Assembly (NCBI GenBank): GCA_026874595.1
Contig: CM049310.1
Span: forward strand, 18,206,058 to 18,270,057
Reading direction: 5' to 3'
DNA: 64,000 bases
From: Sipunculus nudus
Lineage: Eukaryota > Annelida > Sipuncula > Golfingiida > Sipunculidae
Every line of letters begins with the position of its first letter. Within the stretch, counting starts at the first letter, position 1. Positions 11,701 through 24,516 of the stretch are shown here, one piece after another. The translations under genes were made by a program, and so were the position numbers. The notes under the pieces were generated by a model, which did not search any database, was not told the origin of the DNA, and saw only the letters and a list, made by a program, of their open reading frames with translations.

Positions 11701-14700
11701 ATCGTGAGTCTACTTGACGGGTAAGTGTGATAATTAACTCCAATAGTTCCCTAGACATGCAGAAATATAAATGTAACCACAAGACACAAACACTTTTGCG
11801 GTTGGGACCTTGCTTAAGGGTCTTGGCACGATGGGGATCTGACCAGCATTCGAACTCGCGACCTTTCGATCATGAGCCCGGCACCTTAACAATTACACCA
11901 CGGCCCCCACAACCCTCATGGGTGAACCGCTGCTCAAAATCTCCTGGGAGAAACGACAACCCCTCCTGTAACCCCCGAAAAAAAAAAAGAAAAAAGCCAC
12001 TGCTAGAACATATTTTTTCTTCATTCCAACATATTACCAAATCAATTTTTTTGTAAGATGTAAAAAATGCAATTTTCAACATTTTTTTATCAATAGAATT
12101 TTATTGAAGTGGTCCCTCTTTACATGCATTCGTTATTTTACCATAATGCAGGCTAATGCATATGATATTCTGATATTCCACGACAATAGATTGCTATTGA
12201 AAGGTTTGTGAAGAAAATATGAAGAAGATATACATTTTGGGAACAACGTAAACAAGACCAATACATAGACAAGTTGAACAATGAATCTAAACTACTACTC
12301 TACCTACCGACCCATCGACATCCATCCACACATATATACATACACACACGACTCTCGCATGTGTTGACGTGTGACAGATTATTTTACTGTTTCTTGTTCT
12401 TATAAAGCGCGAAGATAACCATATTAATACATAATATTTTCAGGGAGTTTCTGGTTCCCGGTTTCGTGGACACACATATGCACTCCTACCAGTACCCGAT
12501 GGCAGGAACGAAAATTGGTCTTCCCCTGGAGGACTGGCTGAGAGAATATTTGTTTCCTCATAAAGCTTTGTATGAAGATCTAAAATTTGCCAAAAGCGTA
12601 TATAGGAAAACTGTGGTAGGTATCATCCCAAAAAAAATTTAACAAGAGATGTATTTATTAGCCTGATGTTCGGTATTTCCTTGTAGGTTTGATTGCAGAG
12701 TGGTTCAGCAGATTTCGGGGAAATTCCTCATAAAATAGAAACTGTCCTAAGTTTACTTTTAAGACTTAAGTGTATGAAGTTCCTCCATCTGAATATAAGC
12801 ATATTTGTTCTGCAGATACATTAAAACGAGTTGAATTACCAAAGTTTTATTTGATTTATAACATAATTTCATGGAAAATACTTTATGTTAACTCTGATAG
12901 AAGAAAAACTCCGTCTCTTTGCATTATGATTTATTTAACAATCCGTTCCTTATTGTTCTGATTCTTTAAGCATCGACTTTTGCGTAACGGGACAACCACT
13001 GTCAGCTATTACTTAACCAGTGATCTGCTGTCATCAATGGCCATGGTGGATCTGATAGGTGAGATATGACCTGATGTCTGGTATGGAAAAGGCAGTTTTC
13101 CCAAGCTGTTTGTCCTTTCCTGTTTTTTCTCTAATGACTTTTATTCTTATGGTCATTCTTTTGTTCTTTTTATTTGTTTTTTTTTCTAATATTCGTAATA
13201 TACATATATGCATGCTTTTTGATATAATATTCGTCAGATTATATCAGCTTTTAGTTACCGTTAAAAGAAGAAGAACTAGAATATGCATAGTGCCGAAGAG
13301 GTTAATTGATAGGAGCAATGGTACCGGCAAGTTGAAAAACTGTTTGTTCTATGTGGTTATGATAGTCATTTGGTAATTTATGATTTGTTATGTTTTAGAT
13401 GAAATGGGACAGCGAGCTCACGTGGGACATTTGGTCGAAACGAAAGATGACCTAAAAAAATTTGAAACGTACGTTAGCATTATTATTGATACTCACATCT
13501 CAATTCCTTATAATAATGTTTATGATACATAATAATATCAGTATAATCATTATTATAATTATTATAGTAATATCATGATATTGATAAAGCAATTTATTGC
13601 TATTCAATTAACCAGGAATATATAGCACTTTAGTACCTGTGTACGGCTTAAATTTAAATCAGTCAAACAAATGCAGGCAACCAATGGTAGAACAATGAAA
13701 AAAAAACGGATAAAACAACAGATAATCATACAGAGTGACACGATGAATTCACACTCATTTAAATTAACTTTACCATTTTTTTGCATTTTTTTTTTTTTGT
13801 TTTGCACTGTTAAACCTTTGCTTTCTTTTTACAGATTTGTTTCTCATGTGCAACAGAAAAATGTAAGTATCCAACTCTTTATATTTAGATCATGGATTTT
13901 CACTTTACGTAAAAATTTTGAATAGCATGAAAGTAAGTCGACTCCCATGGTTTAGCAGTCCTTGGAATAAGGCCACACACGCAAATAATTTTTTAAACGG
14001 ATTTGGCGGATTTGTTTTCATGGATATTTTTAATCTTTTTTCTTGCAAATTGGGTCCAGGTTATTCCTCAGTAATGTTGCTAATGTCTACTGTATTTTGT
14101 GTTGATTTCATGTACCATTTCGAAAGTCGATGTGAAATGTTATATTTTCCTTGTTAGTTTGCAAAATTTCATGTGTTGTGCTCCGTCCGATTAATTAAAA
14201 GATAAATAGATAAAAATATCACTCCCTGGCATTTTATTTTTTTTCAGTGTCGTGGAACAAATAATGTTTTTGGTGTGATCTTAGGGTCGTATAAGTAGAA
14301 TTGTCCTGAGTATGCAGAAATGGAAAATCATTTTGGCTCACAAAAACTGAATTAATGTAAGGGTTGGCACCTGCAGCCTACATTTGCATAACAGTCACAT
14401 GATCAATATGCCCAAAAAGCTTTTGCCCATTGTCTCAGAAATTACTTAGACTTTGGGTAACAGACATAGCATTTTAAATGCAAACACCTGAACTCGTCAA
14501 AGTCTGTGAAAAGTGAAATTTAAATTTCAATGAAGACAAAAATTAGGTGAACATGTGACCCAACCTGCAGCTTACATACACTTGTCAGTCATATGGTCAA
14601 TGTCGGGGTAAAATATTGAACCGATAGTGGCCACAGTTCCTGATAAATTTGACAATAGACATTTTATAACCAATCACTCCTCAGGTCAAAGAACACTTTC

Positions 14701-17700
14701 CGTGTCTTACATTAATTGAAATCTGACAGTATAAAATGTGTAGATGAGTATGACAATCAAAATATATGCTCAGATATCTAAGAAGAGTCTGATTTCCATC
14801 TTCCTAAATATATAACTCGCAGAATATAGATTACTATGACGTAATTGTGGGTTTCCCGTATTGAGATATGTTCACTGATGGACGGATAGGCGACTGGCAA
14901 AGGCCCATCCTCATTATTCAGTCAGTTAATTTATACGTGACACATTCACAATATAATCGTTAAGGCAGTCTTTCCTTAGCTAAAGATATTAAAGATTACC
15001 AAGGCAGAATTTAAAAAATCTCCCGATGTATTAATGCATTGAAAAATAAAAAAGGTACAATTGTGAAATTATTTAGAAACATTGGAAATCTTTGCTGACA
15101 GTTATACTTGTGCAATTTTTACCAGTTCCATGTTTACCTTAAATTATTGTAAGTGTTTTGAGAGATGGACTTTATTTTATTTTCATGAAAAGAATGAAAA
15201 CCCCCTCCCATAGTGTGGAAACTTTTTTTGACAATTAAGACTGCAATGGTCTAGTTTGGAGGTGTTTTACAAACATCATGATGCATTTTGTCAATAAAGT
15301 GGAGGAGGGCGCTCATACACTGAACCGCCCCTGAACTTATGCTCAAGCTTTTGTTTTTAGTTCTGCGTTAACAAAAAATAGACAGTTACAACAATAGCGT
15401 TCTCTCTCTCTCTTTCCCGGAGCGAACCGCTATACAGTTTACGAACACTGAACCGTCACAATATAGCAGCTACAGACCGTTAACAATGACTCAAGCAAAA
15501 GTCTGGCTGGAAGAAGCACCATGCAACGGTCTTAATTGACATTCAGGAAAACACCCCTTTCGGTCAGGACAACGCCTTTTATCCCACCGGCGACTATCTC
15601 GACTACTTACATTATAAGTTTCTACAGAAAACTGGTCTGTCTATGAATTCATAAATAAAAAACCAGAGGAGATAAATTAACATAAAAAAACCTAAAACCT
15701 ATAAAACACCGATTTTTACGCCAATGTCTGAAACCTGGCTTGGTTCCAGATATTTCAACAGGCGACAACCTCGCCCTCTGTCCCGAGTTTCGCAAACCCG
15801 TGAACAACATAAGCACTGCTTCAGCACTGAAATATTACTGCTAGCTAAATCAATGCTATAAGATCACTTGACTGACTGAACTGATAAAAAACAACAGTAA
15901 AATAAAATTCCAGATCAGTCGATATGTATTAGACATAAGAGACATATAAGTGTCTTAAAACTGCATATTCCTACATTTTTACAAGAATAATCAACAAGTT
16001 GGCGTAATAGGAAACAAAAATTATTACAAATGACTGGAACTTATTAACGGGTAGCTAAGCTAACGGAATGCTGTTATGCATACTTAATAATCGACAGAAT
16101 GTACTATGTAACGTTGCTACGGTGTTCTTTACCGCAGAACCACTTGATGACGCCCTGTGTCACCTTGCCTTGGGCTAATTCTGTCGAAAAAGAGGACTTG
16201 CGAGCAATCAGCGATTTTCAGGTCAAGCATGATCTGCCCTGTCAGGTTAGTAGAGCATTGTCCCAGCAGTGTGTATAAAAGTGAAGTATGTCTAATACGT
16301 GAGGACTGTAGGGTACCGAAGTCTGTATAGTTCCTGAGCAATGGTGTTAACGCTGACGGGTTATAATTGTCTGTTCCACCAGAAGTTGTCAAGTAAAATT
16401 TGGCGATTATTCACTTAAACTTAAATTTTATCACACATTTTGACACTGATTTTTTGAGGGACTCAAGGCGTTGTATTATATGTAAAATTAAGAAAAATCA
16501 TCATTTATAGTTTAAATCTCTCTGGTCCTTCTTAATATTAATGATCAAGTGGCTTGGCGTCTTTCATGGGTTTCCAGCCTCAGTTTCATAGTTACGTTTT
16601 TTGAATATTTATGACACAAAACAACCAATCAAAAGCTTTTAGATTTAATTTTGTGAGCATGTGAACAGTGCCGTTGACCATGATGTTGTAAAAAGACAAT
16701 AGTTAACAATTTTCACACTATTTAATTAGGTCTTTTCTTCATTTATGAATTGAAGATTACTTTTTTTAAATGATCTGTCGGTTTATGAAAATATTCCAAT
16801 TTCAATGTCTGCCCAGTCAGTTGTATACAGTACTGTAATGCACAGTTACTGGATTGTAGAGTATTGAAATGTCCTTTAACGTGTGTATAGAGAATCGGTA
16901 TTTGCCTATTGGGTTTGTAAAGAATTGAAATATGTCCAATTATGAGTGAAAAGAATTGAAATCTGCCCTATCAGATAGGTAGAGAATTTCAGTCATTCCT
17001 GTCAGGTTTTAGTGTGATAAATATACTCTGTCACTACTGACAGTTAATTAAAACACTTATGTCCGCCCCTTGATATTCTTAACACTGTAGACTGTTAAGG
17101 TTAGTGTAATCGACCTGTAATCAGTAACAAGAACAACAGCGGTCGTCAGTTATTTTATTTTGTCTTTTTGTATAAACTTATGCTATGTTCCCAGAGAGGT
17201 TTTCCTGTACTTGACGATATTTTTTTAATGCTCTCTTTTCTTCATTGCAATTTAGTATTTTAATTCATATACAATTTAGAACATTGATATTACTGATATA
17301 CATGTACGTATATGGATTATTCTCTGAATACTTTCCATACTAGTTGATTTATTTTACAAAGTTTAGTCATTGTTATTGAATATTTTAAATCTTGCTGATG
17401 ATTTACCGCAGATTAATGTGTTTTTGCACTGGGATTTTCACAATGAAGATAATAAATATTGTACCCAACTTTATATTTTTCAACATTTTATTTCATTTTT
17501 ATATAAAATTATTTTTTTATGAATTAAGACTCACGTGGCGGAGACACCGGATCTGACCTTGCTTAATAAATTTCACCCCGAGGCTGGTAACCCTGTCGAG
17601 GTGTTGGACAAAACTGGCTGGCTGAATGATAAGGTAATAAAAGTCTCAGATAGTTCCAAAATATTTTTTATTCCCTTAATTTGATTTGACTACAAACAAA

Positions 17701-20700
17701 ATATAAAAGCAGCTAAGTCTACCTTTGACGAGCGGGATGTACAGATAATGTTATATCAGTCTGACTTTTTTCATAGCAATTATAAAGTTTTTAGTGTAAT
17801 GATCTCCATGTTAATGGTCCATCATGATACTACCGTATTGTGTTCCTTCCTGGACACCCTTGCAATATGGTGTAGTACGGTCCCTTCCTGAAAGATTATC
17901 AGATTGCAATTTTTTGTAGTGTCATGTTCGATGACTGATGATCTATGATTGATCTTCGATGATCTATTATTAGTCGATCATTTCATTTAGCCACTGCATT
18001 TCTCTAACTTTGAACATGATCTAGTTATAATGGTAATCATTAATGTCATGATGTATATCTACTTCTTGTATGATATTAGATGTGGAATTGGGCTCATTGT
18101 TAAAACGAGGTCTTTAACATATGTTACGGGGTGACATAAAAGCGGACCGAACTGTCTCGCTAATGAAGCTTGCTTTGCTAGCGAAGCGGTTGGATCGCCG
18201 GGCATGTGCGCCACCAACCTGGGTTCGAATCCCGGATCGGCCCAGGATTTTTTCCCCTCACGTTTAACTTTGTGGCCAAGCTCACCAAAGTGTGACTCCT
18301 GGGATAATTAGTCTTGTTCTGATTGCAGAACGCTCTTAAGAGGGGATGTGTTACGGGGTGTTTGCTAGCGAAGCGGTTGGATTGCCGAACTTGTGCGCCA
18401 CCGACCTGGGTTCGAATCCCGGATCGGCCCAGGATTTTTCCCCTTAAAAATTTATCATAACACATAACTTATGTTGATTTTATGCTGAGAGGTCAAGGTA
18501 AATGCCACTCTTCTTAAAAAATAGATCATTACTCTTCGACTTTGTTGCCACTTCATCTATGAAACGAAAACATATTGGAAGTGTAATAACCTATTATTTA
18601 ATAAGAGTAGGTAAATGTCGACTTGTTGACATATGACAGCTGCTCAAAGCTCAGTTTTAATGTTGTTTGTCACTTTGTTTTTCTGAATTAAATTTTTTAA
18701 GGATAATGTGACTTCTGTGTATGTTCATACATAATCGTTTGTGATCGTTTATACAAGGTTGCTACATATTAAATCGATTATTGAAGAAAACGACCAATCA
18801 TCAATATATTCGATCAACAGTAGTATTTATATTGGTGTTATTTCGGGCCTTCCAACACTGATTTAAACACATTCGGGGCCGGCAGATAGGCCGTGCCTAT
18901 CACACTGTTGGTCGTCCCAGTGCCCAAAGTTGACGTGGTCACCCCCGCAGATCGTGAGCTAAAGATCCAAACAGCATGGTTAGGCTATGCCGATCATTTG
19001 TTTTGTAAATGCATACGCCCATACAAGGCACAGGTATCGGAAAATTTGCCAGTAGCTAGCATTCCTGGTGCACGTACTGTTTTCAAACACTTCCATTTGA
19101 AACTGGCCTGATGTTAACTGTTTTCTAGGTAACCTTAGGTCACGCGATCTACATGGAAAAGAGGCATTATGATCGTGTGAAAGAGACGAAATCGGGGATT
19201 TCACATTGTCCTAACAGTAACCTAAGGTACGTTTTGTGGTGTGAGTGTGTGTGTTGCCCACAGTGAGAGAGGGAGAGAGTGAGGCAGAGAGGGGGGATAT
19301 AAGGTCAGCATTGAACTAACGAGCACTGCCAAAACCTCCAAGCCGACCACTGAATATCTAAAGCCCGTGAAAGGTTGACAGCTCAAACACCTTTATTTCA
19401 TAAATCAGTGCGGGAGAGCGATTGTTTTATTTTTTCGATAACAACGTTATATATTCACGAGACAACATGATAATTATAGCATTGCTTTGTTAAAAAGGTT
19501 AAAGAACATCATTACAAAACGAAGTTTTATCGTTGTTTTAACCAGCATTTTGGCCTAAAACCCCATCATCACTAAAATGCTGGATATCAGTGATCTGTAC
19601 AATACGTGGCTTGCTTTGCGGTAAGTTTATCTTTCAAAAGACAGCATTATTACGCAGTATTTCTGATATTTTACATTGATACAATTGACCTTACTATGAA
19701 CTCTATATGACCTTAATCGAATATTCATTCGATAATTAATCATGAGCAGAGAAGTGGCGAGCAACCAATCAAGTGATCATTGGTAAGGTAGTCAGTCAAT
19801 CACCTGACCAGCGAAGAATCTGCATAATTCGGGCGACTCTCCCAAACAGTACACATCCACTGTACCGGTACCTCTGTCCGCATGTTTTTCCGGAATATTT
19901 TTAAACAATGTAAACTGGATTAAATTGCTAGGCCAGAAGGCTGCAGGAGCAATTCTGCCGACTGCCGAAAATTAATGTCCTACCTAGCATGTAATTCGTA
20001 TGAAACCAATAATCCAAAATATGGCAATCATTTCACAATGATTGCAATATAGTCATCGCTGGGAAACAGAAACATAGCAATTCCATTATTATCTTGCAGG
20101 TTAGAAGGACGTTTTACCAGGCCCTATTTATTGTATCCGCCAAAACAGAGTTTTGCGGATACTATGTTTTCAGCCCACCGCCGCCGCCGCCGCCGCCGCC
20201 GCGTAGGTGTTCGGAGAACTCCTCCGTAACCGCTAGGCGGAATTTTACGAAACCCGGGATTATGTTCGGGTCACATGTGAACTCCTGCGCCCCGATTTTG
20301 TTTTGACGTCTGACCTTTCCTCTGCGCCCTGCGTCCGTTTGTGCGTCTGTTTCCACACATAAACCCACATATCTCGGGAACCGTTTGATCGATCAGGAAA
20401 ATTTTTTGCACAAATGTAGCCCTTGGAGAGCTTTATAACATACACAAAAATGGTGGCGCCACCTGCAACCAAGTTTGTACAGTGTCCATCTGTTCGTCTG
20501 TCTTGGGTTAAAATCACTCATATCTCTGCAGTGACTTGACTAATTCACCTGAAATTCGGCATGCGTATACATCCTGGATAGCTTTTCTGATTTTATGACA
20601 GGTGGCGCCACCTACATTCACGTTTACGCTGCAGACATCCAAGCTCATATCTCGGGAACCGCTTGACCGATCAGGAAAATTATTTTGCACAAATGTAGCC

Positions 20701-23700
20701 CTTGGAGAGCTTTATAACATACACAAAAAATGGTGGCGCCACCTGCAACCATGTTTGTACAGTGTCCATCTGTTCGTCTGTCTTGGGTTAAAATCACTCA
20801 AATCTCTGCAGTGACTTGACTAATTCACCTGAAATTCGGCATGCGTATACATCCTGGATAGCTTTTCTGATTTTATGACAGGTGGCGCCACCTACATTCA
20901 CGTTTACGCTGCAGACATCCAAGCTCATATCTCGGGAACCGTTTGACCGATCAGGAAAATTTTTTTGCACAAATGTAGCCCTTGGAGAGCTTTATAACAT
21001 ACACAAAAAATGGTGGCGCCACCTGCAGCCATGTTTGTACAGTGTCCATCTGTTCGTCTGCCTTGGGTTAAAATCACTCATATCTCTGCAGTGACTTGAC
21101 TAATTCACCTGAAATTTGGCATGCGTATACATCCTGGATAGCTTTTCTGATTTTATGACAGGTGGCGCCACCTACATTCACGTTTACGCTGAAGACATCC
21201 AAGCTCATATCTCGGGAACCGTTTGACCGATCAGGAAATTTTTTTGCACAAATGTAGCCCTTGGAGAGCTTTATAACATACACAAAAAATGGTGGCGCCA
21301 CCTGCAACCATGTTTGCACAATGTCCATCTGTTCGTCTGCCTTGGGTTAAAATCACTCATATCTCTGCAGTGACTTGACTAATTCACCTGAAATTCGGCA
21401 TGCGTATACATCCTGGATAGCTTTTCTGATTTTATGACAGGTGGCGCCACCTACATTCACGTTAACGCTGCAGACATCCAAGCTCATATCTCGGGAACCG
21501 TTTGACCGATATGGCCAAAATTTTGCATGTGTATAGATCTCACATAGCTCTTTATCATACGCAAAACTGGTGGCGCCACCTGCAGCCATTTTTGCACAGC
21601 TCCTGTCTGTTTGTCTGCCATGGGTTAAAATCACTCATATCTCTGCAGTGACTTGACTAATTCACCTGAAATTCGGCATGCGTATACATCCTGGATAGCT
21701 TTTCTGATTTTATGACAGGTGGCGCCACCTGCATTCTAGTTTATGCAGCAGACATCCAAGCTCATATCTTGAGAACCGTTTGACCGATTGGGCCAAAGTT
21801 TTGCATGTGTATAGTTCTCACATAGCTCTTTATCATACGCAAAACTGGTGGCGTCACCTGCAACCATTTTTGCTCAGCATCCATCTGTTTGTCTGCCACG
21901 GGCTAAAATCACTCATATACATGTAGTGGTTTGACTTATCTGTCTTAAATTTTGCATATGTATACAACTCTGACGGCTTTCTGGATTTTGTGGTGGGGGG
22001 GGGGGCAACCTACATACACAGTTTGGCTGCAGACATCCATGCTAATATGCAACACTTCACTCTATTTCCCCTTGCCACTCAATCCATGCCTCACTTCACC
22101 CGTTCCACATTGATTTAGGCGGATACACGTAGTCGCTTGTCGACTACCCGTATTCTAGTTATCATATGAGGTGTACATGTGGGCACTGGGAAAGTTTTTT
22201 TCTGTCGAGTGTTTGGGATCATGCTATACATCAAACTCAAGATCAACACTTGAATATTTATTAAGTCAAGAAAAATAGGGGGTTCAGTATCTCATTTTTT
22301 TCGCTAAAGACCAGTTTCTGTAGTGCACTGTAGGGTAACTTAGATGTCGCCACCTGCCGAGCCATGCACACACCATCAGCACTGACACATTCAATCGCCT
22401 CAAGCAGCACTAAAAAATATGGCTACCGCGGGGAAAAAATATTATTAAAAGTTTTCTCACTCCGACTATCTAGAACAAATATACTTTTCCTCAAACATTT
22501 AATCCCTAATATTCTCTGCTTCTATGAAATATTTAATGCCTGCTCACTCTTGACGCCACACAATGGGCCGACCTTGACAAGACCTGGAAATAGGTCACTA
22601 TATCCTATAGACACATCCGATGTTTGCAAACCAAGCCCCACCCCCCCCCCACCCCCAACTGGCGCATGCGCACTGGGCCGTAAGGCAAGAAGCACAGCCC
22701 AGCTTGACTGCCAGCCATATAATCAACACAGATAACCTATATAATAGCATCTCTGTATCTTTGATCAGTATCAAAATAAAAGAGACTCTGCCATGGCACA
22801 CAGTAAAATTAATTATCCCGATAAATTAGGCCACCACCGATTTAAATAAAAGGGGCAAGCCTATTTCCTGCAACAGCTCATATTTGGTCAGTTTTATCAG
22901 AGATGACACTTGTGAATATAAGATCGTAGGACAGAAATGTTAAAATAGTTTAAACATCTAAAAAGACTTGTCTTCCATATAGCTTATACAACTTGAAAAT
23001 ATGTTTAATTTTAGTGAAAAAAAATCCATGATTTATAACAGTAGCCTATAACTTGCATGAAAATACACTAAATGGTGCAGTCTCCCCTAAAAACTAATGC
23101 TACCGAATATACAAGAATACTCAACTTTTAATTCAGTCTCCTCTCTTAAACACAATTTAATAGTGCCACGTAGATTTAAATTTATATATGTATATTATAA
23201 TCTTGCAAATTTGCAAAAATTTTGCTGCTCATCATAGACCTATACATGTGAATATGAGTGTCAGTATGGTGTTGCAACAAGTGATGTTTTATACTGTACA
23301 GAAATGTGATCCCTTCTTAACTGCTTCATAATTTGTATGGCTTATAAAAAGTTAGTCTAAAATGCCCCCCCCCCCCTCCCAGTCCCCCGGACCAATAAAT
23401 ATTAGAAATACCATCAAATCCCTGCACATCAATCACTATTCACATCTTAATGCCAATCCTTATTTTTACAAGGGCAATAATGCACCTCCCACCAAAAACT
23501 TCCATATTTAATATAATTAATGAAGCATTTTTCAATTTAAATGAGTGATGTTTTCCAATACCTTGCCTGGGTTCCCACTAGTATATTAAAAAATTAATAC
23601 CAGCTATATAGTGCTTCATATGAACCATGACTGAAATAATAAATACGAGAAGAGTAACTGTAAAACAATGTAAAGAATGGTTTCCTTTGATGTATAGTAT

Positions 23701-24470
23701 TGTAATCAGTTAAATAATTATTTAGGTGTAGTAGTCGATAAATGCAACGTTATGTGTTCATTTGAAAGAGAAAGCCATCGTGTTGTGTAAGTTTGTATGT
23801 TACGCTTTTTGGTTTAAATTTTTTGGCGAATGATTTGAATATAAATTAATTAAAATTAAAATTAAGTAAAATTGATTATAACTATAAAAACAGTTCTGGC
23901 AACCAGAGACATTTGAAGCCTTTTGTTAGGAGCATTTTGGGGGCTCATTAGCATAATTAGGTCAAAGGGGCGGAGCATAATGGCTGTGGTGGTTAGGTCT
24001 TTAATATATTTTTGGTTAATTCCAGTCTCCTCAGTGGATTGTTGGATGTTCGTTACCTCCTAGACCGAGGGATCAAAGTCGGACTTGGAACAGGTAACAA
24101 GCTTACAAATAAATGACTGAATTATATCTAACTTTACTTATTTATCAACTGCTGCTCAGTTGCACAGAAATCGATTTTGTCGAGGCCTGATCCCTGTAGA
24201 TTTCTAATAGATAATGAACCCAGGGCTCAGATGTTAAGACCTTAAAAGAATTAAAAATATGACTTCACATAGTGCCCATGTATCTCTTGTCTTGTTAGAA
24301 TTGCACTGGCTACATGCAGAATTTTTCTTTCGGTTATAAATGTTTCGGCTTACAAATGAGGCTGTTAAAGCACTTCCTTAATTAACAAAATCTACTTCAG
24401 TTGCATCACAAATTTATTTGCATTATCATCAGGTAAAAGGTAGGTACATGCGTCTTTGAGAACCATGGAG

Positions 24471-24516
<46 letters not shown>

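Noticed and set aside
11840-11910. Candidate tRNA gene on the minus strand
   Set aside because: A and B boxes are present, but the cloverleaf is poor and a SINE core follows directly.
18160-18250. Candidate tRNA gene
   Set aside because: The B box is good, but acceptor and anticodon stems do not pair well and the same sequence recurs as a dispersed repeat, so it is called SINE-like.
20602-21634. Recurring 70-94 codon open frames on both strands
   Set aside because: They are near-identical translations of the 280-bp tandem unit and have no known domain.
22598-22829. Pro-rich and Gly-rich open frames
   Set aside because: They come from a C run in a deaminase intron and overlap on both strands.
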